Source of the DNA: Chryseobacterium sp.
GTDB lineage: Bacteria; Bacteroidota; Bacteroidia; Flavobacteriales; Weeksellaceae
Reading direction: 5' to 3'
Assembly: GCA_003852805.1 (NCBI GenBank)
Contig: RDDY01000260.1
Location: 1-6,576 of the forward strand
DNA: 6,576 nucleotides
In this document: in pieces, positions 1 to 5,390 of the stretch
How the letters are laid out: every line of letters starts with the position of its first letter
Position numbering within the stretch: position 1 is the first letter of the stretch
Translations under genes and position numbers: made by a program
The notes under the pieces: generated by a model
Seen by the model: only the letters and a program-made list of their open reading frames with translations
Database searches by the model: none
What the model was told of the DNA's origin: nothing

Positions 1-115
1 GATTAAGGTATGGAAAGCTGCGCGGCGGCACCACCGCATTGAGCAGCATCAGGCATGAGAGCGCCAAGATGGTAAGATGCACCAACAGCACCAAGCCGTT
101 AAAAACAGACTTCAT
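1..115 (-). CDS. N-terminus of a membrane-anchored protein, possibly endonuclease/exonuclease/phosphatase family (partial)
   Basis: A minus-strand frame opens with ATG at 115-113 and stays open to the window edge (38 complete codons, 3' end missing). The peptide starts MKSVFNGLVLLVHLTILALS and continues with a second hydrophobic part ending in VVPPRSFPYLN, so it begins with a membrane segment at about residues 5-28. Its ATG overlaps the TGA of the upstream rhomboid gene as ATGA, which supports a real, translationally coupled start. In many flavobacteria the gene after mutL and rhomboid encodes an endonuclease/exonuclease/phosphatase-family protein with hydrophobic N-terminal segments and a proline/phenylalanine-rich turn like this one. 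That is the basis for the call, but no catalytic residue lies inside the window, so the function is inference. It could be another membrane protein. Confidence 0.55.
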   Translation of the reverse strand, partial: MKSVFNGLVLLVHLTILALSCLMLLNAVVPPRSFPYLN

Positions 116-876
116 CGGTCTATCCTGAATCTATTCTTAGTCCAGTGCCGGATCATGAAAAATGCAATCACCGCGCCGCCCAAATGCGCAAAATGCGCAA
201 TGTTGTCACCTTGGTAATTGTTCATGCCCAGATAAAGTTCTACAAAGATCAAGATCGGCATCAGGATTTTTGCCTTGATGGGAATGGGCGGAAAGAGAAG
301 CATAATCCGTGCATTCGGGTACATCATGGCAAAAGCTACCAGCAGTCCGTAGATAGCGCCCGATGCGCCTACCATCGGCGTTTGCAGGTAAGACAGCAAC
401 TGCATCACATCTTGCGGATTGCCGCCCACTTCCGGACCCCATTCTTGTGGATTGGCAGCGCGCCCGTGCATATCGATTGCCGCGTTCCGGTAAATTCTTG
501 CAATATCGGCTCCTTGTTCGTGAAGACGTTGCAGCACTTCCTGAACCTGGAAATAGTTCCAAACATTGAAAAGAATATAAGCCCCGATGCCGCATACAAA
601 GTATAGCGTCAGGTATTTCTTTTGCCCCAGCGTCTGCTCAATTGCCGACCCGAACGACCACAAAGCAATCATATTGAAAAGAATATGCATCCAATCACCG
701 TGCATAAACATGTGTGTCAATATCTGGTACAGATGGAAATTGGGCGAGGCAGGAAAAAAGGAACCCAGCACATAATCCAAATAAATTCCTTGTGATGCCA
801 CCAGCAGCTTCGCCAAGAAAAACAGTGCGTTTAGGATTACGAGATTACGGGTAATGGGTGGCGTGGAGGCAAACAT
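112..876 (-). CDS. Rhomboid family intramembrane serine protease
   Basis: A 254-residue polytopic protein expected to cleave transmembrane substrates inside the inner membrane. Rhomboid signatures are complete: H59 and HILFN with H64 and N68 (matching GlpG His145, His150 and Asn154), the catalytic serine motif GASG with S172, and the catalytic histidine H231 in AHLGG. Six membrane helices can be placed at about 8-28, 60-80, 88-108, 168-186, 200-218 and 226-244. A polar insert of roughly 55 residues (about 110-165) separates helix 3 from the serine helix; I recall similar inserts in other Bacteroidota rhomboids. The ATG (876-874) shares one base with the mutL stop codon (TGATG), and the TGA overlaps the next gene as ATGA, so this is the middle gene of a coupled operon. 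The substrate cannot be read from the sequence. Confidence 0.95.
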   Translation of the reverse strand: MFASTPPITRNLVILNALFFLAKLLVASQGIYLDYVLGSFFPASPNFHLYQILTHMFMHGDWMHILFNMIALWSFGSAIEQTLGQKKYLTLYFVCGIGAYILFNVWNYFQVQEVLQRLHEQGADIARIYRNAAIDMHGRAANPQEWGPEVGGNPQDVMQLLSYLQTPMVGASGAIYGLLVAFAMMYPNARIMLLFPPIPIKAKILMPILIFVELYLGMNNYQGDNIAHFAHLGGAVIAFFMIRHWTKNRFRIDR

Positions 877-2648
877 CAGTTTTTAATTTTGTTTCTCAAT
901 TCTTCGATGGGTAACTCTATATAGCACCTCTTCTTGGTGTGCGTATATTCCGGGAAGCCCAGCTCTATGAAACCTTCGAGCAGTTCTTCCACATCTTCTT
1001 GCCTTACGAAATCAAATTTACTCTTGCGCTGCAAGCGGCTGAGGCGGTGGTCGTAGTACGTATCAAAGTCTCCGCCATCGTCGGGATCGGAGAAGATTTT
1101 TTCCAAGAGCGGCACAATATCTTTTTCGGGCAGGTTCTCGGGCGCGGCGTGCACGTGCAAGGTATGCCCGCCTTCATCCAAGTTCAACTCGAAACCGCGG
1201 GCAAGCAATTTCTCGCGTACCGAATAATATTTCAGTTTCTCCATTTCGTTAAGAAACAGATCGTGCGAGAACAATAACTTTTGGCTTTTCCCGGCGCTGC
1301 TGCGGGCTTGGCGCTGTGCGGCCAAAACCACCTGATGAATACGGCTGAGGTCCAGCATATAGGTGCTGTCTTTGTAGTTGTAAAGCCAATAACCGTTCGG
1401 CAAACGCATCATTTCATTGTCGAATTCATCTTCGTCAAAGAGGTTGATTTTGGAAGGCGCGGCCTCTATGTTGGGTTTATACATCTCGGTGAGATTCACC
1501 ATTTCCGCCGGCTTCGGGGTTTGCTGTTCTTCAAGAAACGGATTGTAGCTTCGGTCGATGTGTATGCTCGGCATCGGTATTCTCGATGAGGGGGAAGCGC
1601 TGCCGTTCAACAATTCATCTTGCAGCGGATTGCGGTCAAAATCAAGACTGGGCGCCACATTGTAGATGCCCAATGATTTCTTGACCGTGCTCCTCAGCAG
1701 CGCGAAGATTACATTTTCTTCTTCAAACTTCACCTCTGTCTTCTGCGGATGAATATTGACATCGATGCGCGACGGATCTATCTCCAGATACAGGAAATAA
1801 GACGGTATATACTGCGGCTGCAACAGCCCGTCAAAAGCTTCTTGCACCGCTCTGGACAGGTACGGACTTTTAAAATATCTGCCGTTGACAAAGAAAAACT
1901 GCTCACCGCGCTGCTTTTTTGCCGCTTCGGGTTTGCCCACAAAACCGTGAAGTTTTATCCAGTCAACGTCTTCTTGCACAGGCACCAATAATGGCTGTAG
2001 TCTTCGTCCAAAGATATCTACGATACGCTGATTTTCACTGCCTTTCCGCAGTCGGAATATTTGAGAATCGTTGTTGTAAAACGAAAATTCTATCAGAGGA
2101 TGCGCCAGTGCCACACGGTGAAACTCGTCCATAATGTGCCGTGTTTCTACCGTATCGTTTTTCAAAAACTTTCGCCGCGCGGGTACATTGTAAAACAGAT
2201 TCTTAACCAAGAAATTGGCGCCCACGGGGCACTGCGTGGGTTCTTGGGATACCAAAGCTCCGCCTTGGATGCAAATCTTCGTGCCCAATACGGCGGCTTC
2301 TGTTTTTGTCCGTAATTCTACTTCTGCCACAGCGGCGATCGATGCCAAAGCTTCCCCACGGAAACCTTTGGTAGAAATACGGAAAATATCCTCGGTGGTT
2401 CTTATCTTGGATGTAGCGTGTCTTTCAAAGGCCAAGCGCGCATCTGTGTCCGACATTCCCGCGCCGTTGTCCGTAACCTGAATCAAGGTGCGTCCGCCGT
2501 CTTTTATGATGACTTCTATCTCGGTGGCGCCGGCATCTATTGCGTTCTCCATCAGCTCCTTCACAATAGAGGCCGGACGCTGCACCACCTCGCCGGCAGC
2601 AATCTGGTTGGCAACATTATCGGGCAAAAGTCTGATGATATCGGACAT
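876..2648 (-). CDS. mutL: DNA mismatch repair protein MutL
   Basis: A 590-residue GHKL ATPase that links mismatch recognition by MutS to strand incision and removal. The N-terminal ATPase domain carries ELMENAIDAG with the likely catalytic E34, DNGAGM (60-65), ATSKI (78-82) and GFRGEAL (95-101). The transducer domain follows with FFVNGR (252-257) and DVNIHPQKTEVKF (296-308, K307). Residues about 335-410 form a low-conservation linker, and about 415-590 form the dimerisation domain. That last part is divergent: where endonuclease-type MutL has DQHAxxE there is DLSRIH (433-438), and no CPHGRP-like metal site is visible near the C-terminus. Length is normal for the family. The start ATG (2648-2646) is at the conserved IIRLLPDNVANQIAAGEVV beginning. 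It is the first gene of the minus-strand operon, and its stop overlaps the rhomboid start. Confidence 0.97.
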   Translation of the reverse strand: MSDIIRLLPDNVANQIAAGEVVQRPASIVKELMENAIDAGATEIEVIIKDGGRTLIQVTDNGAGMSDTDARLAFERHATSKIRTTEDIFRISTKGFRGEALASIAAVAEVELRTKTEAAVLGTKICIQGGALVSQEPTQCPVGANFLVKNLFYNVPARRKFLKNDTVETRHIMDEFHRVALAHPLIEFSFYNNDSQIFRLRKGSENQRIVDIFGRRLQPLLVPVQEDVDWIKLHGFVGKPEAAKKQRGEQFFFVNGRYFKSPYLSRAVQEAFDGLLQPQYIPSYFLYLEIDPSRIDVNIHPQKTEVKFEEENVIFALLRSTVKKSLGIYNVAPSLDFDRNPLQDELLNGSASPSSRIPMPSIHIDRSYNPFLEEQQTPKPAEMVNLTEMYKPNIEAAPSKINLFDEDEFDNEMMRLPNGYWLYNYKDSTYMLDLSRIHQVVLAAQRQARSSAGKSQKLLFSHDLFLNEMEKLKYYSVREKLLARGFELNLDEGGHTLHVHAAPENLPEKDIVPLLEKIFSDPDDGGDFDTYYDHRLSRLQRKSKFDFVRQEDVEELLEGFIELGFPEYTHTKKRCYIELPIEELRNKIKN

Positions 2649-2782
2649 GACGGTTTTATAAAGTTAGATTGGTTTTGACGCTCAAAATTAATGAAAATTA
2701 GCCGGCAGCGAGCGTCGATGGCAAATGCAATAAGTCTGCGGTAGTGATCGGCAAGCGTACAATACACCGATGGGTTTAAAAC
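2649..2782. other. Gene-free spacer between tRNA terminator and mutL
   Basis: About 134 bp with no convincing coding region on either strand and no RNA gene that I can recognise. It separates the tRNA-operon terminator from the mutL start, so it should contain the mutL promoter. Its outer part (about 2700-2770) is more GC-rich than the A/T-rich part next to the start codon. Confidence 0.5.
2659..2687 (-). promoter_or_regulatory. Candidate Bacteroidota-type promoter for mutL operon
   Basis: On the minus strand, TTTTG (2687-2683) is followed after 16 nt by TAACTTTA (2666-2659), which differs from TAnnTTTG only in the last base. The spacing is shorter than the usual 19-21 nt, and the transcript would have a leader of only about 10 nt before the mutL ATG at 2648, so this is a tentative call. 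A promoter is expected in this gap because a terminator lies just upstream (2783-2817). Confidence 0.33.
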
Positions 2783-2817
2783 AAAAAACTCCGGCAACTT
2801 TACGTTACCGGAGTTTT
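2783..2817 (-). terminator. Intrinsic terminator of the tRNA operon
   Basis: CTCCGG (2789-2794) pairs with CCGGAG (2808-2813), extended by four A-T pairs (2785-2788 with 2814-2817) to a 10-bp stem around a 13-nt loop. Read on the minus strand, the stem is followed by six T residues (2788-2783), then G and four more T across a short gap. This is a textbook rho-independent terminator located 13 nt after the last tRNA. On the plus strand there are four T after the stem, so weak bidirectional action is possible. Confidence 0.9.
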
Positions 2818-2829
2818 GAATTTCTAAAG

Positions 2830-2913
2830 TACCCCAGACGGGACTTGAACCCGTACACTCAAATGAGTACAGGATTTTAAGTCCTGCGTGTCTACCAATT
2901 CCACCACCAGGGC
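2830..2913 (-). tRNA. tRNA-Leu (anticodon UAA)
   Basis: An 84-nt class II tRNA reading UUA (and by wobble UUG) leucine codons. The anticodon loop CTTAAAA gives anticodon TAA at 2879-2877, closed by the perfect stem CAGGA/TCCTG. The long variable arm (ACTC/GAGT stem) is as expected for leucine, the T-loop is GTTCAAGTC, and the discriminator is A73 (2830), the leucine identity base. CCA is not encoded. The acceptor stem contains three G-U wobbles, at pairs 1-72, 5-68 and 6-67, which is unusually weak. It is the last tRNA of the three-gene operon. Confidence 0.95.
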
Positions 2914-2919
2914 AATTAG

Positions 2920-2992
<73 letters not shown>

Positions 2993-3012
2993 GTTTTTTC
3001 TGTATAACAGCG

Positions 3013-3094
3013 TGCGGATGAAGGGACTCGAACCCCCACGCCTCTCGGCACCAGATCCTAAGTCTGGCGTGGCTACCAATTACACCACATCCGC
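3013..3094 (-). tRNA. tRNA-Leu (anticodon UAG)
   Basis: An 82-nt class II tRNA for CUN-type leucine codons, chiefly CUA. The acceptor stem GCGGATG/CATCCGC is perfect, and the discriminator is A73 (3013). The anticodon stem CCAGA/TCTGG encloses CTTAGGA, giving anticodon TAG (3060-3058). The variable arm has a GCC/GGC stem with a GAGA loop. The T arm GGGGG/CCCTT has two G-U pairs. CCA is not encoded. It is the first gene of the tRNA operon, about 40 nt downstream of a near-consensus promoter. Confidence 0.97.
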
Positions 3095-3134
3095 TTATTG
3101 TTGTTTTAAAAGATCTCCTCTCGTTTTGTGTTTG

Positions 3135-3167
3135 CAAATATATAGCCTTTTCCTTTTTACTTCCAAA
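3135..3167 (-). promoter_or_regulatory. Promoter of the tRNA operon
   Basis: On the minus strand, TTTG (3167-3164) is followed after 21 nt by TATATTTG (3142-3135), a full match to the Bacteroidota -7 element TAnnTTTG. Transcription would start near 3130, leaving a leader of about 35 nt before the first tRNA at 3094. The A/T-rich stretch immediately upstream (3168-3196) is where an UP-type element would sit. Confidence 0.75.
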
Positions 3168-3170
3168 TGA

Positions 3171-3190
3171 TTTTGAAAAAATTTTCAAAA
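3171..3190. repeat. A/T-rich 9-bp inverted repeat in the divergent promoter region
   Basis: TTTTGAAAA (3171-3179) and TTTTCAAAA (3182-3190) are perfect reverse complements separated by two A residues. The repeat lies just upstream of the -33 element of the tRNA promoter and between it and the rightward promoter for the DUF3127 gene. It could be an UP-like A-tract element, a bent-DNA site or a protein-binding operator; the sequence alone does not decide. Confidence 0.5.
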
Positions 3191-3224
3191 AGAAAATGTT
3201 GACCTTACGAGCGCCAACCGAGCC

Positions 3225-3254
3225 TTTGCTTTTTGGAGCTTTTTATTACCTTTA
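3225..3254 (+). promoter_or_regulatory. Promoter for the DUF3127 gene
   Basis: TTTG (3225-3228) is followed after 18 nt by TACCTTTA (3247-3254), one base from TAnnTTTG. The start codon lies 21 nt beyond the -7 element, giving a short A-rich leader (TAAAATACGACGAT) without a Shine-Dalgarno sequence, as is typical of Bacteroidota. Confidence 0.6.
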
Positions 3255-3275
3255 CCTCTTCTAAAATACGACGAT

Positions 3276-3656
3276 ATGGAATTGACCGGAACAGTAAAGA
3301 AAATAGGCGATCTTCAGACTTTTGCAAGCGGCTTTCAGAAGAAAGAGCTGATCCTTCTTACGCAGACACAATATCCCCAGCCCATCTGCATAGAGTTTTT
3401 GCAAGACAAAATCGACTTGTTGAACCAAGTGCAAGAAGGAGACGAGGTGAAAATAAGCATCGACATCCGCGGCCGCGAATGGCAGGCGCCGGACGGCCAA
3501 GTGAAATATTTCAACTCGATCACCGGATGGAGAATTGAGAAAGGCGGCAATAACTTCAACGAGCCTACGCAGGCTGCGCCAATCTCAGGCAACCAACCGA
3601 CGGCTGCCAACGACAGTAATGTGTTCGGCGACGAAGATGATGACTTGCCTTTTTAA
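3276..3656 (+). CDS. DUF3127 protein, OB-fold/SSB-like with SSB-type C-terminal tail
   Basis: A 126-residue protein. Residues 1-86 match what I know of DUF3127, a small Bacteroidota family: MELTGTVKKIGDLQTFASGF at the start, then alternating beta-like segments containing FQKKELILLT, ICIEFLQDK, GDEVKISIDIRGREW and YFNSITGWRIE. The pattern looks like a single OB-fold barrel. Residues about 90-117 are a flexible N/Q/P/A-rich linker, and the protein ends GDEDDDLPF. This matches the acidic tip plus terminal Pro-Phe by which bacterial SSB recruits repair and replication partners (E. coli ends DDDIPF). I infer a nucleic-acid-binding protein that docks onto genome-maintenance enzymes; no activity is established to my knowledge. 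It has its own promoter and terminator and is divergent from the tRNA operon. Confidence 0.88.
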   Translation: MELTGTVKKIGDLQTFASGFQKKELILLTQTQYPQPICIEFLQDKIDLLNQVQEGDEVKISIDIRGREWQAPDGQVKYFNSITGWRIEKGGNNFNEPTQAAPISGNQPTAANDSNVFGDEDDDLPF

Positions 3657-3675
3657 TTTCTGAGATCAATCAGTA

Positions 3676-3706
3676 AGTCCTGCTATACGGCGGGACTGTT
3701 TTTTTT
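3676..3706 (+). terminator. Intrinsic terminator after the DUF3127 gene, abutting aat start
   Basis: AGTCCTGC (3676-3683) pairs with GCGGGACT (3690-3697) with a single G-U, closing a 6-nt loop, followed by G and eight T residues (3699-3706). The hairpin starts 19 nt after the stop codon at 3656. The last T is immediately followed by the ATG of aat at 3707, so the terminator forms the whole upstream context of that start. Confidence 0.88.
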
Positions 3707-4348
3707 ATGTTGAGACTGCACCCCGGCGAGCTTGGTTTTCCCGATCCGCAATTCTACGATCCGCCGCACGGACTTATTGCCATTGGCGGTGATCTTTCGC
3801 CTGCGCGCCTGTTGTTGGCGTACACTCATGGTATTTTCCCGTGGTTTAACGAGGGTGAGGAATTGTTATGGTGGTGTCCCGATCCGCGTTTTGTGCTGTT
3901 CCCCCACGAAGTGAAGCTTTCCAAATCGATGCGAAAAGTTTTGAAAGATGATACTTTTGGTTTTTCAGAGAATCAAGCGTTTGAGGAGGTTATCCGCTCG
4001 TGCAGAACGGTAAACGGCCGTGATAGCGAAGGAACTTGGCTGAGCGAGGAATTGATAGACAGTTTTCTATTTCTCCATCGGCAAGGCATTGCGCACAGTG
4101 TAGAGGTGTGGCAAGATGGCTGGCTGGTCGGCGGATTTTACGGCATGAAAATAGGCGATGTGTTTTGTGGAGAAAGCATGTTTGCCCGCGTCAGCAACGC
4201 TTCAAAGGCAGGTTTCATCCATTTCGTTACCACGCGCAAAGACTTGCGTCTGGTCGACTGTCAGATACACAGCGCACACTTGGAGAGTTTGGGAGCGCGC
4301 TCCGTCCCGAAACGTGAATTTTTATCTTACTTACCTTCTCATCGGTGA
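3707..4348 (+). CDS. aat: Leucyl/phenylalanyl-tRNA-protein transferase
   Basis: A 213-residue cytosolic enzyme of the bacterial N-degron pathway. It moves Leu or Phe from aminoacyl-tRNA onto proteins starting with Lys or Arg, marking them for ClpS/ClpAP-type degradation. Family motifs are clear in order: GLIAIGGDLSPARLLLAY (22-39), GIFPWF (42-47), LWWCPDPR (54-61), EGTW (108-111), HSVEVW (130-135), GGFYG (142-146), FCGESMF (153-159), NASK (164-167) and DCQ (184-186). Length fits the family. ATG 3707 is the only good start: the frame upstream closes at TAA 3674-3676, and the conserved N-terminus begins within about ten residues. Oddly, it has no leader separate from the preceding terminator. 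Its TGA overlaps the GTG of the next gene by 4 nt, so the two are translationally coupled. Confidence 0.96.
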   Translation: MLRLHPGELGFPDPQFYDPPHGLIAIGGDLSPARLLLAYTHGIFPWFNEGEELLWWCPDPRFVLFPHEVKLSKSMRKVLKDDTFGFSENQAFEEVIRSCRTVNGRDSEGTWLSEELIDSFLFLHRQGIAHSVEVWQDGWLVGGFYGMKIGDVFCGESMFARVSNASKAGFIHFVTTRKDLRLVDCQIHSAHLESLGARSVPKREFLSYLPSHR

Positions 4349-5229
4349 ATTCTGAAAAACAAAAATGGTTGCTGCTCGCAATCCTGAGCCTCATCTGGGG
4401 TTCTTCTTTCATCTTGATCAAAAAATCTTTGGAGCACTTCAGTCCGTATCAGGTCGGTGCGCTGCGCGTGCTGATCGCCGGGTTGTTCCTGATGCCTGTC
4501 GCATGGCGCAACCGTAAGCTGTTTCCACGCAAGAATTTGCCTTGGCTTATTGTGGCAGCGCTGTCAGGCAACTTTATACCGATGTTTCTGTTTCCCATTG
4601 CCGAGACAAAGGTGAGCAGCAGCATTGCGGGGATTGTCAATTCTTTGATGCCGATATTCGTGATTATTGTCGGCGGATTATTGTGGAAGATTCGGGCAGA
4701 ACGGCGGCAGGTTACGGGCGTGGTTATCAGTTTTTCAGGCGCTTGTTTGTTGATGTGGTCGGGCAGCGGAACGGGTACCGCGGAGTATTTTTCCATCGGC
4801 TTGCTTCTTTTGGCTACCTTATTATATGCGGTCAGCACCACAACGGTCAAGGCAAAATTATCCGAACTGCCGGCAAAATTGCTGTCTGCCTTTGTGTTTT
4901 CGTTCGTGTTGATCGGTCCGTCAATGCTTGCACTTGTGTTTTCAGGATTTTTCCACAGCTTCCGCGTCGATGCAGATCACATGGCCGGTTTGGGTATTGT
5001 GGCTACTTTGTCGGTTTTCGGAACGGGCTTGGCCATGATGCTGAATTACAGGTTGCTCAGTATCTCTACTCCGCTGTTTGCGTCTACGGTCACACTGCTG
5101 ATGCCCATTGTGGCGGTGGGCTGGGGAATGTTGGATGGCGAGCGGCTAACGCCGATACAATCTTTGGGCGCCGCGGTAATTATCGGCGGATTGTTATTCT
5201 TGCGTCAATCGTCGCCACGGTTAAAATAA
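4345..5229 (+). CDS. EamA/DMT-superfamily transporter
   Basis: A 294-residue inner-membrane protein with ten predicted helices (about 7-25, 36-53, 65-83, 92-113, 122-138, 148-168, 178-200, 213-234, 242-262, 270-287) arranged as two EamA repeats (about 8-137 and 150-286). The first repeat opens with the typical LIWGSSFILIKK (16-27), followed by ALRVLIAG (39-46). The end of helix 4 region SSSIAGIVNSLMPIF is matched in the second repeat by STPLFASTVTLLMPI, a usual sign of the duplicated fold. The family exports metabolites or amino acids, but the substrate is not predictable here. The start is GTG 4345, overlapping the aat stop as GTGA; the first internal ATG would remove helices 1 and 2. No functional link to aat is evident beyond co-transcription. 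Confidence 0.92.
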   Translation: MNSEKQKWLLLAILSLIWGSSFILIKKSLEHFSPYQVGALRVLIAGLFLMPVAWRNRKLFPRKNLPWLIVAALSGNFIPMFLFPIAETKVSSSIAGIVNSLMPIFVIIVGGLLWKIRAERRQVTGVVISFSGACLLMWSGSGTGTAEYFSIGLLLLATLLYAVSTTTVKAKLSELPAKLLSAFVFSFVLIGPSMLALVFSGFFHSFRVDADHMAGLGIVATLSVFGTGLAMMLNYRLLSISTPLFASTVTLLMPIVAVGWGMLDGERLTPIQSLGAAVIIGGLLFLRQSSPRLK

Positions 5230-5259
5230 AAAAACTGCACCGGAAATATCCGCTGCAGT
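5228..5259 (-). terminator. Hairpin with T-tract on the minus strand after the transporter gene
   Basis: ACTGCA (5234-5239) pairs with TGCAGT (5254-5259), and the inner CGGA (5241-5244) pairs with TCCG (5249-5252) across one C-C mismatch, with an AATA loop. The seven A residues at 5228-5234 make a T-tract after the stem only when read on the minus strand; on the plus strand no T run follows. It has the form of an intrinsic terminator for leftward transcription, although there is no leftward gene to its right in this window. For the plus strand it may only act as a 3'-end stabilising stem. Confidence 0.55.
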
Positions 5260-5328
5260 CTGAAATAAATCTAATAAAAAGTAAAAATGAAAGACCGCAA
5301 AGATACATCTTCCCGGTGATATCTTGCA

Positions 5329-5363
5329 ATTGTTTTTTTCATCTTCTTTCGCATTAAGCTTTG
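5329..5363 (+). promoter_or_regulatory. Weak candidate promoter for the CBS-domain gene
   Basis: AAGCTTTG (5356-5363) differs from TAnnTTTG only at the first base and would place the transcript start about 20 nt before the ATG at 5391. The only upstream TTG-like element (ATTG, 5329-5332) is 23 nt away, longer than ideal. The 160-bp intergenic gap suggests a separate promoter exists, but this assignment is tentative. Confidence 0.28.
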
Positions 5364-5390
5364 CGCAGGATTATTTAGTATTTTAGCCTT

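Noticed and set aside
145..606. A 153-codon plus-strand frame opposite the rhomboid gene
   Set aside because: It is antisense to a gene with complete catalytic motifs and shows no protein-like pattern of its own.
1281..1589. A 102-codon plus-strand frame opposite the MutL linker
   Set aside because: It is antisense to mutL, and the sequence is explained by codon bias of the real gene.
2700..2770. A GC-richer patch before mutL that might be a gene remnant
   Set aside because: None of the six frames gives a recognisable peptide, and the patch is too short to judge.
4542..5357. A 271-codon plus-strand frame inside the transporter gene
   Set aside because: It is the +2 shadow of the EamA gene, rich in Cys, Arg and His without membrane helices or recognisable motifs.
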